Shown: positions 1 through 5,174 of the stretch, one piece after another
How positions within the stretch are numbered: position 1 is the stretch's first letter
Layout of the letters: the number at the start of each line of letters is the position of its first letter
Source: Fidelibacterota bacterium
GTDB lineage: Bacteria; Fidelibacterota; UBA2242
DNA length: 8,305 nt
NCBI GenBank assembly: GCA_023229045.1
Contig: JALOAB010000092.1
Span: forward strand, 1 to 8,305
Direction of reading: 5' to 3'
Notes under the pieces: generated by a model
Seen by the model: the letters and a program-made list of their open reading frames with translations, nothing else
What the model was told of the DNA's origin: nothing
Database searches by the model: none
Made by a program: the position numbers and the translations under genes

Positions 1-353
1 AGCATCTGGGTTTTCCAGAAGAGGATGACATCGCGGTCGTCGGTATAGACTTTTTCGTAAATATTGGCGTGCTGGGCGGTATTGCAGAAATAGATCGAGC
101 CGCTTTCACTGAAATAATGACTGAAGAAATCGTATAGTTTATCGAATAGTTCTTCGCGAAAGCCTTTTTCAAAGGGTTTACAGGCTTTGTCAATCTCATT
201 TAGCAGGGCGGGGAAGACGGCGTGTTTGAAATAAGACGATTTGATTTTCATCAGTTTGATATAGCCGGATTCGCCTTCGATCCGGGCGCCGATGAATATT
301 TCTTCCAGGGCTTTTAAAAACTGTTCCTCGTGACGTTTATCGGTTTGGGTCAT
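1..353 (-). CDS. Site-specific DNA-methyltransferase, N-terminal fragment (type III Mod-like), cut by window edge
   Basis: The reading frame is open from an ATG at 353 to the window edge, giving 117 codons, so the C-terminal part lies outside. The start is supported by GAGGG five bases upstream of the ATG. The visible part contains segments such as ESGYIKLMKIKSSYF (about residues 28-42), FREELFDKLYDFFSHYFSESGSIYF (about 65-89) and VYTDDRDVILFWKTQM at the edge. From memory these match the region before the catalytic domain in a family of large adenine-specific methyltransferases annotated as site-specific or type III-like. The catalytic DPPY-type and SAM-binding motifs are not in view, so activity cannot be judged. 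The expected role is methylation of a specific DNA site, possibly in a restriction-modification system; a restriction partner would lie to the left, outside the window. The family call rests on recalled similarity of this N-terminal region only. Confidence 0.7.
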   Translation of the reverse strand, partial: MTQTDKRHEEQFLKALEEIFIGARIEGESGYIKLMKIKSSYFKHAVFPALLNEIDKACKPFEKGFREELFDKLYDFFSHYFSESGSIYFCNTAQHANIYEKVYTDDRDVILFWKTQM

Positions 354-413
354 TTTATCCCTCTTGGATTTAAAAATATTTCGTCAACTATACATCAAAT
401 TTTTAACGGTTAG

Positions 414-442
414 ATATTAAACAATTGTCGGAGTTATATCAA
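414..442 (-). promoter_or_regulatory. Candidate sigma70-type promoter for the methyltransferase gene
   Basis: Read on the minus strand, TTGATA (442-437) is followed after exactly 17 bases by TAATAT (419-414). The -35 box matches the consensus at 5 of 6 positions and the -10 box at 4 of 6. Transcription would start near 407, leaving a leader of about 54 bases before the ATG at 353. The call rests on pattern only; AT-rich intergenic DNA often yields such matches by chance. Confidence 0.35.
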
Positions 443-458
443 GGATTTTCCCGGACAT

Positions 459-488
459 TGTAGAGACACGGCATGCCGTGTCTCTACA
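459..488. repeat. 30-bp perfect palindrome, REP-like, next to the RAYT gene
   Basis: Bases 459-488 are a perfect inverted repeat with no spacer, with half-site TGTAGAGACACGGCA; symmetry breaks at 458/489. It lies 27 bp beyond the stop codon of the RAYT gene. The outer arm GTAGAGACA recurs as an inverted pair at 752-760 and 780-788 inside that gene. Palindromes beside RAYT genes are usually the DNA the transposase acts on, so this is probably the cognate REP-like element. It is not a convincing terminator: on the minus strand the T run comes before the hairpin, not after it. Confidence 0.75.
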
Positions 489-515
489 GAAAAAAAATGC
501 CGCGTATAAAATGAT

Positions 516-1055
516 TTATTCTGTGTAGGCATCTTTTAACCAATTCTGCGGATTGGTCAAGATATATTCCCGGATGCGGTTCAATTCATCTTCATTGCGA
601 ATTATATGTTCATAATATCCGGATTGCCAGACTGGTTGTCTATTGAAATTTCGATATTCGTTAGTCATCTTAGTCGTGGCGGATTTGAAAGACCGGATAA
701 TGGTAGGAATGGATTGCCGGGTTGGTTTTCCGAAATGTTCGGATTTAGAACGTAGAGACACGGCCCCGATGAATCGGGATGTCTCTACTGATAATGCTAT
801 AATTCCGTGAATATGATTGGGCATGATAATGAATTCCAACAGGGACGCATTCGGAAAATGAAACGGGATTCCCCTCCAACATTTTTCGGCGATTTTACCA
901 GGATCATTCAGGATCATGATATTATTTTTAATATTTCCGAAAATACAACCGCGGTTATGCGTTATTATCGTGATGAAATACAATCCCATTTGCGCATAAT
1001 CATATTTGGCCAGGCGGATTGAATCGGTTCGGTATTTATCTTTGAATAATATCAA
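516..1055 (-). CDS. REP-associated tyrosine transposase (RAYT, Y1_Tnp / IS200-like family)
   Basis: This 179-residue protein has the hallmarks of a single-domain HUH transposase. An early block, YDYAQMGLYFITIITHNR (about 18-35), is followed by MPNHIHG (78-84), which carries the HUH histidines H81 and H83. WQSGYYEHIIRNEDELNRIREYI (143-165) contains the presumed nucleophilic tyrosine at 147 or 148. Proteins of this family cut and rejoin single-stranded DNA at palindromic REP elements and are usually domesticated single-copy genes. The start is TTG at 1055, chosen because AAGGGAG lies eight bases upstream and the N-terminus FKDKYRTDSIRL matches full-length relatives. Residues 90-101 (VETSRFIGAVSL) are encoded by an in-frame palindromic element related to the one just downstream. 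No frameshift or internal stop is seen, so the gene may be active. There is no adjacent TnpB and no clear flanking insertion-sequence end. Confidence 0.9.
   Translation of the reverse strand: MILFKDKYRTDSIRLAKYDYAQMGLYFITIITHNRGCIFGNIKNNIMILNDPGKIAEKCWRGIPFHFPNASLLEFIIMPNHIHGIIALSVETSRFIGAVSLRSKSEHFGKPTRQSIPTIIRSFKSATTKMTNEYRNFNRQPVWQSGYYEHIIRNEDELNRIREYILTNPQNWLKDAYTE
752..788 (-). repeat. REP-like palindrome embedded in frame in the RAYT gene
   Basis: The outer arms GTAGAGACA (752-760) and TGTCTCTAC (780-788) form a perfect 9-bp stem. The inner part CCCGATGAATCGGG holds a second nested inverted repeat. The outer arm matches that of the extragenic palindrome at 459-488. The 37-bp element encodes residues V90 to L101 plus the first base of codon 102, and keeps the transposase frame open. 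Confidence 0.75.
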
Positions 1056-1063
1056 AAGGATTT

Positions 1064-1070
1064 CTCCCTT
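1064..1070 (-). promoter_or_regulatory. Ribosome binding site that supports the TTG start of the RAYT
   Basis: AAGGGAG on the minus strand lies eight bases upstream of TTG at 1055-1053. No in-frame ATG lies between the upstream stop (TAA at 1073-1071) and the conserved N-terminus, so a TTG start is the simplest reading. Confidence 0.55.
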
Positions 1071-1223
1071 TTATTAGCCGTATTGCCTTCAATAACCAGT
1101 TTATTTTAATTATTTACCGGCATTTTATCAAACCTTTGCACAGGGTTTGTATAATTAAGACATAGACTGCTTTATTCCCACGCGGTTAAAATCATAAAAT
1201 ATCCGATACTCCACTTCACAAAC

Positions 1224-1475
1224 GAACCGGTTCATCTTTTATTCGAACTAATTGGTATTTTTAGCGAACCAGTTTGGTTCGGAGACGAACTAATTCATCT
1301 TTCATAAGAACCAGTTGTGGTTGGAAGTGAACTAATTCAACTTTTATACGAATTAGTTGTGTCCGAAAGTGAAGCAGTTCATCTTTTATATGAACCGGTT
1401 GTGTCCCGAAGTGAACCAGTTCGTCTTTTATACGAACTAATTCTGTTTTGAGGTGGGTCAGTTCGGGTTTGAAGA
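1224..1475. repeat. Tandem array of twelve 21-bp units with alternating tails
   Basis: Units begin at 1224, 1245, 1266, 1287, 1308, 1329, 1350, 1371, 1392, 1413, 1434 and 1455, with no insertion or deletion. Each starts with a nine-base core, mostly GAACCAGTT, GAACCGGTT or GAACTAATT; the last unit is degenerate (GGGTCAGTT). Two tail types recur: one like CATCTTTTATAC (units 1, 4, 6, 8, 10) and one like GTGTCCGAAAGT (units 3, 5, 7, 9). In the middle of the array they alternate strictly, so the higher-order period is 42 bp. Several cores with the next base form a palindrome or near-palindrome (GAACCGGTTC). The length is compatible both with heptad-encoding DNA and with sites two helical turns apart. 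This is not a CRISPR: there are no unique spacers. Confidence 0.9.
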
Positions 1476-1712
1476 GGGAGGGGGTACATGCGATATGGGG
1501 AGATATGCTTCGGAAGTCGGATATGATACTTCAAATTGAACCAATTCTCCCTTTCCCGATTCTTCGGTGTAATTTTTACCTGTAATCGAGTTGGTATCTG
1601 TGAGATTAGAGTATATTATGCCGCGCGAAATTATTTTTTAGTTGCCGGAAGGTAGCGGCATGTTCAGGTTTTCAGGAACCGGATTTCCGGAATTTCTCAG
1701 TGGTCAGGACTT

Positions 1713-2201
1713 TCAGGCAGTCGGGGGAGTTGTTTCTTCCGGGGCTTTGCCCTGTCCTTCGAACCTCTTTTTGAGTTCGTTATAGATTTCTTTGGCCGCC
1801 TGAACGTTCATTTTGGCCGCGACCTTGACCGAATTGTAATAGGCTAAAGCCGGTTTGTAACATTCACTGCCGGTCAGTAGTCGAGTGTCGTCAAGGCCGC
1901 CGATGACTGGTTCAAGCTTTCGTAAGAAAGACGTCAGCATGGCATTCGCCTCGTAGTCCTTGTTGAATTCGGGCAGGCTGACGAAAGCGGGTATGAATTC
2001 CGGTGCGGTCGTGAAGTACTCCTTAACCTTATCGACGAACGGGGTGGTTTTGTCGCTCATTTTTGGCAGACTTTTACGCTGAGCAGGGGTAAGGGCTGTC
2101 AGATATGGCATCAGTTTATCCTCCAGCACCCTGATAGCGGCTTCGATGGCCTCTTTGTCTTCGGGGGTGACTTCCACAGAGATCAGGTTTTCGGTTGACA
2201 T
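1713..2201 (-). CDS. Conserved hypothetical protein, 162 residues
   Basis: The function is not known. The start is ATG at 2201, well supported by AAGGAG eight bases upstream. The protein has no signal peptide, membrane segment or cysteine-rich motif, and is probably a soluble, mainly helical cytoplasmic protein. Visible blocks are VTPEDKEAIEAAIRVLEDKL (about 11-30), LTPAQRKSLPKMSDKTTPFV (about 37-56), LDDTRLLTGSECYKPALAYYNSVKVAAK (about 103-130) and KEIYNELKKRF (about 137-147). The tail, QGKAPEETTPPTA, is proline- and threonine-rich and probably disordered. The LPKM-DKT block and the LDDT-GSE-Y-ALAYYNSVK block recall a family of hypothetical proteins of similar length that I remember from Bacteroidetes-type genomes, with no assigned role. 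It stands alone, with long non-coding DNA on both sides, so its neighbours give no clue to function. Confidence 0.8.
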   Translation of the reverse strand: MSTENLISVEVTPEDKEAIEAAIRVLEDKLMPYLTALTPAQRKSLPKMSDKTTPFVDKVKEYFTTAPEFIPAFVSLPEFNKDYEANAMLTSFLRKLEPVIGGLDDTRLLTGSECYKPALAYYNSVKVAAKMNVQAAKEIYNELKKRFEGQGKAPEETTPPTA

Positions 2202-2470
2202 TTCTTTTCTCCTTTTCTTGGTTTATGGTTTCCCGGAAAATTCTCAACTTTCCGGCTTGTTTTCGATGCTATGCAACTTATCCCGTTATTAATACACTTT
2301 CCAGTTATCCAACTTTCAATGAAACATAGCAGTTATGAGAATGAAAGGCAATTCTTTAATCTAAATTCACTGGATTAATTCAGCGACTGATTCGTTCGTG
2401 TCTTATTTCTATTTGAATTCCCGCCTGCTGATAATCTCAACCTTCGGATTATTTTTATCCTGACCGATGC

Positions 2471-2513
2471 GATTCCTCGTCGTCCCGATAAGATCGGGAC
2501 TCCTCGGAATGAC
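2471..2513. repeat. Imperfect palindrome with a perfect 8-bp core, likely dispersed repeat
   Basis: GTCCCGAT (2482-2489) and ATCGGGAC (2493-2500) form a perfect 8-bp stem around the loop AAG. The flanks GATTCCTCG and CTCCTCGGAATGAC extend the symmetry imperfectly. The TCCCGAT/ATCGGGA core also occurs in the element inside the RAYT gene (about 766-779). Stand-alone hairpins of this kind are typical of dispersed REP-like repeats, but copy number cannot be seen from one window. Confidence 0.6.
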
Positions 2514-2527
2514 TGATTGGCATAAAT

Positions 2528-2591
2528 GTTTCGTCAGATCCTTAGACCTGACGAGCGGTAAATCACGTCAGATTTGAGAATCTGACGAAAC
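2528..2591. repeat. Pair of related hairpins inside a longer inverted repeat, downstream of the TonB receptor
   Basis: Hairpin one (2532-2553) pairs CGTCAGATC with GACCTGACG with one mismatch around the loop CTTA. Hairpin two (2566-2587) pairs CGTCAGATT with AATCTGACG perfectly around TGAG. Both are 22 bases with nine-base arms and four-base loops. The outer ends, GTTTCGTCAGAT (2528-2539) and ATCTGACGAAAC (2580-2591), are a perfect 12-bp inverted repeat, so one long cruciform is also possible. The unit ends 20 bp beyond the receptor stop codon. It could mark the 3' end of that transcript, but no U tract follows on the minus strand. Confidence 0.75.
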
Positions 2592-2611
2592 TGTTAGTCG
2601 GGATTTTAAAA

Positions 2612-5044
2612 TCAGAATTCCAGGATGAAACCGCCAACCGGGAAAAGCGAATATTGCGAGACGCGCGAGACCGTGCCGTCACTGTTATAGGTATAATCCC
2701 AGATATTGTCGCGATTATAGACATTCTGCACTTCCATATAAAAAACCAGATTGACTTTCTTGAAAATATAACGCTGGGTGTACTGAATGTCGAGGCGATG
2801 ATAAGCCGGGAAACGGCTCGCATTGTATTCCTGATCCGCAGGAGTATACCAGCGTTGTAAGTATGGATCGTACTGCGGTTGGTTGTATGGTTTTCCGCCC
2901 AGGTAACGCCAGCGCACGCCGAATTCAATTTCGTCCCCGATCGGTAGAAGCCAACCGGCGTATTTGTATACGTTGGTCTTTTTAAATTGCTGATACCAGG
3001 CTTTGTCCATTAGTTTTTCACGGTAACCAAACACAACTGTGAAGATGTGGCGATAATCATAAGAAGTATTGTACTCCCGCTCCGGATAGCGCGGATCGGA
3101 CTGTTTGGCTACGCAATACGAATAACTGCCAATCCAGCGGAAGCGTTCGAAGAGTTTTTTCTGAATGAATAATTCCACTCCTTCGGCGTGACCTTCGCCG
3201 ATATCGAGTAATTCATTACTCGAATCGAGTGAATCGAGAGTGGTGGATGTTTTATAAATTTCGATGTTGTGATAGCGCCGTGAATAGACTTCGACCGTCG
3301 CGCGAATGTCTCTGGCGAATAAATGTTCGAAGCCGACGACCACCTGGTCAGTGTACTTGCTTTTCAGGTCTTTATTGCTCGACTCGGCGATCAGGTTGAG
3401 AGTCAACGGCGCTTGATAGTGGCGACCATAGCCGGCGTTGATTTTGGTCACCGGCGTCAGAGCGTAAGAAATTCCCAATCGAGGCGAAAGACTCTGATAA
3501 TTATTATAAGCAAAATAATCCCAGCGCAAACCAGCCAGAATCGTCAACGCCGACCAGGGATTAAATTTCCATTGAAAATGAGCGGCATATTTTTCTGAAT
3601 ATATATTTTTATCGAGACTCATAGCGTCATAGGTTCTGATAGTATCTACAATTACGGACGAGTTTATAGTTCCGGGAATCGGCCAGTCGCGGAAAATTTG
3701 GGGATTCTGCGAGCCGTCTATATAATATGCATGACCGAACAGGGTATCGCTATCAGCCCAGTATAGAATGTTGGAATTCAATCTTTTTACGCTGAAGCCG
3801 GTGGTGATCTCATTGCCTTCATCAAAGCGATGGACGAAATCGCCTTTCAGACAGATTTCGGTTTCGGTGTTATCGGTGCGAAAGTAGATCGCGCCGTCAT
3901 CGTGAAAACCACGATACCACCAGTTATTGCCGACCTGTGACAGCGTAAAGATGGAATAGGTGTTTTGATTCCAGAGACTTTTTAATGAAAGACCGGTGGC
4001 ATATTCCCAGCCGCGCACATTGACATTTTCGGCGCCGCGCGAAGCCTTTTTATCTTCATCAACGATATCAATGCGGTCCTTGCCGTAAATGCCGTTCCAG
4101 ATGAGTTTGTGTTTATTATTCAAGTCGTAAACGATTTTACCATGGGCGTTGTAATATTTAGGAACCGCGGTCAAACCAATATTGGAGACGATCAGATCGA
4201 GATAGCTTTTATGGTAACTCAGCATATAAGAGCCCTTTTTATTAGCCAAAGGCCCTTCGATCTGCGCGCCGATTCCGGACATTCCCATATCAATAATTGA
4301 TTCAAATTTTTCGCGATTACCTTCGCGTAATTTTACATCCATTACTGAGGAGGCTTTATCACCGTAACGGGCTGGAAACGAGCCGGCGTAAAAATCTACC
4401 TCATCGATGAAAAGCGGATTAATCATACTGACCGGTCCGCCGCCGGTTCCCAGTTCGCCGAAGTGGTTGGGATTGGGCATCTCGATGTGATCGATGATGA
4501 AAAGGTTCTCACCCGGCGCGCCGCCGCGCACTACGATCTCGTTGTATTGGTCGGAGCCGGACACAACGGATGGCAGAGCCTGCATCATGCGTTGGATATC
4601 CATCGCACTGCCCGGATCGTTGATAAATTCGGTGAAGTCAATGCTTCGGTCGCTGATGACCGCATCTTTAGCCTTTTTAAAAAAATCGGCTGTGACCGTG
4701 ACTCCTTCCATATCCAGCACGGTCTGCAGCAATCCGATATTTAAAGTCTGGGTGCGGTCGGGATTGACCGGGATATTGAGTTTGGTCTGCGGTTCGTAGC
4801 CCATCATCTGGAATCGAATATGATAACTGCCCGGGCGCAGATTGGTGAAATAAAAGCTACCGTCCAGATCGGTAGCCGTTCCGAGTTCGGTACCTTCCAG
4901 CATGACTATCACACCCGGGAGTGGTTGCTGAGTACTATTATCGACGACAATCCCGCGGATGTCGCCGTTGCGCATTTCACTCGCCGACAGACTTGTGAGT
5001 AAAGTTAAAAGAAGAATGGTTTTCCGCAAGTTACACTTCAGCAT
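2612..5044 (-). CDS. TonB-dependent outer-membrane receptor with carboxypeptidase-regulatory-like domain
   Basis: This 810-residue protein is a complete TonB-dependent receptor. A signal peptide with a hydrophobic core (TILLLTLLTSLSA, about 9-21) is followed by a carboxypeptidase-regulatory-like beta-sandwich (about 28-105: IRGIVVDNSTQQPLPGV, GTATDLDGSFYFTNLRPGSY). The plug spans about 115-240, with QRMMQALPSVVSGSDQYNEI and VVRGGAPGENLFIIDHIEMP, and ends in SFPARYGDKASSVMDVKL. The rest is a beta-barrel rich in aromatic residues, closing with the typical terminal phenylalanine. Such receptors take up large or scarce substrates across the outer membrane using TonB-ExbBD energy; the substrate here is not evident. 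No SusD-type lipoprotein lies next to it, so it is not an obvious SusC pair. The start is ATG at 5044 with GAGGAG six bases upstream. It is separated from fhs by 130 bp and is probably transcribed alone. Confidence 0.92.
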   Translation of the reverse strand: MLKCNLRKTILLLTLLTSLSASEMRNGDIRGIVVDNSTQQPLPGVIVMLEGTELGTATDLDGSFYFTNLRPGSYHIRFQMMGYEPQTKLNIPVNPDRTQTLNIGLLQTVLDMEGVTVTADFFKKAKDAVISDRSIDFTEFINDPGSAMDIQRMMQALPSVVSGSDQYNEIVVRGGAPGENLFIIDHIEMPNPNHFGELGTGGGPVSMINPLFIDEVDFYAGSFPARYGDKASSVMDVKLREGNREKFESIIDMGMSGIGAQIEGPLANKKGSYMLSYHKSYLDLIVSNIGLTAVPKYYNAHGKIVYDLNNKHKLIWNGIYGKDRIDIVDEDKKASRGAENVNVRGWEYATGLSLKSLWNQNTYSIFTLSQVGNNWWYRGFHDDGAIYFRTDNTETEICLKGDFVHRFDEGNEITTGFSVKRLNSNILYWADSDTLFGHAYYIDGSQNPQIFRDWPIPGTINSSVIVDTIRTYDAMSLDKNIYSEKYAAHFQWKFNPWSALTILAGLRWDYFAYNNYQSLSPRLGISYALTPVTKINAGYGRHYQAPLTLNLIAESSNKDLKSKYTDQVVVGFEHLFARDIRATVEVYSRRYHNIEIYKTSTTLDSLDSSNELLDIGEGHAEGVELFIQKKLFERFRWIGSYSYCVAKQSDPRYPEREYNTSYDYRHIFTVVFGYREKLMDKAWYQQFKKTNVYKYAGWLLPIGDEIEFGVRWRYLGGKPYNQPQYDPYLQRWYTPADQEYNASRFPAYHRLDIQYTQRYIFKKVNLVFYMEVQNVYNRDNIWDYTYNSDGTVSRVSQYSLFPVGGFILEF

Positions 5045-5060
5045 CGTTGCTCCTCAAATT

Positions 5061-5107
5061 ACACGATTTACTTATGTCAAAAAAATGAAATCAATCAGAA
5101 ATCGTGT
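5061..5107. promoter_or_regulatory. 9-bp inverted repeat around a TTGACA motif upstream of the TonB receptor
   Basis: ACACGATTT (5061-5069) and AAATCGTGT (5099-5107) are perfect inverted arms 29 bp apart. Between them, TTGACA (5080-5075 on the minus strand) is a perfect -35 consensus, but a -10 box at normal spacing would fall on the ribosome binding site, so its use as a promoter is doubtful. The repeat could be an operator or a leader-RNA structure for the receptor gene. It starts 17 bp upstream of the ATG. Confidence 0.35.
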
Positions 5108-5143
5108 TTTTGATTTAGAATGATGATAAAGGTTGTCCCGGAT

Positions 5144-5163
5144 ATTGTGCGTTTAAGCACAAT
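5144..5163 (-). terminator. Hairpin 11 bp beyond the fhs stop, possible transcript end
   Basis: ATTGTGC (5144-5150) pairs perfectly with GCACAAT (5157-5163) around the loop GTTTAA. It lies directly downstream of the fhs stop codon, at the end of the apparent operon. The following minus-strand sequence, ATCCGGGACAAC, has no U tract, so it is not a classic intrinsic terminator. Confidence 0.35.
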
Positions 5164-5174
5164 CCCGTGAATAA

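Larger units (their letters stand above)
1056..1712. other. 657-bp stretch without a convincing gene; holds the 21-bp tandem array
   Basis: The gap lies between the RAYT start and the end of the 162-residue hypothetical gene. Its only clear structure is the array at 1224-1475. A further unit-like copy, GAACCAATTCTCCCTTTCCC, begins at 1538, which is 83 bases after the start of unit 12 and so one base short of register. A purine-rich, G-rich run lies at about 1467-1505. A weak five-base-pair stem (1643-1647 with 1656-1660) lies beyond the stop of the hypothetical gene. I see no RNA gene here. Confidence 0.6.
2202..2611. other. 410-bp non-coding region with three hairpin elements
   Basis: The region lies between the ATG of the hypothetical gene and the stop of the TonB-dependent receptor. 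The left part (about 2220-2460) is AT-rich and must hold the promoter of the 162-residue gene, but no single -35/-10 pair stands out. The right part holds the palindromic elements at 2471-2513 and 2528-2591. No reading frame of note is present. Confidence 0.6.

Noticed and set aside
459..497. Intrinsic terminator of the RAYT transcript
   Set aside because: The A/T run is on the wrong side of the hairpin for minus-strand transcription.
807..1022. Plus-strand reading frame opposite the RAYT
   Set aside because: It is a shadow of the RAYT gene, which has clear catalytic motifs on the other strand.
516..1055. Complete IS200/IS605 insertion sequence
   Set aside because: There is no TnpB and no clear element ends; sequence and context fit a RAYT better.
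1136..1156. Plus-strand promoter with TATAAT at 1150-1155 reading into the 21-bp array
   Set aside because: No -35 box lies at suitable spacing, and no plus-strand gene follows.
1224..1475. CRISPR array
   Set aside because: The repeat is only 21 bp, with no unique spacers; neighbouring units are variants of each other, and no cas gene is present.
2563..2928. 121-codon minus-strand frame overlapping the end of the TonB receptor
   Set aside because: It lies in another frame of the receptor gene, runs into the hairpin region and shows no protein-like motif.
4494..4799. Plus-strand frame opposite the TonB plug region
   Set aside because: It has no ribosome binding site or motif and is antisense to a well-conserved domain.
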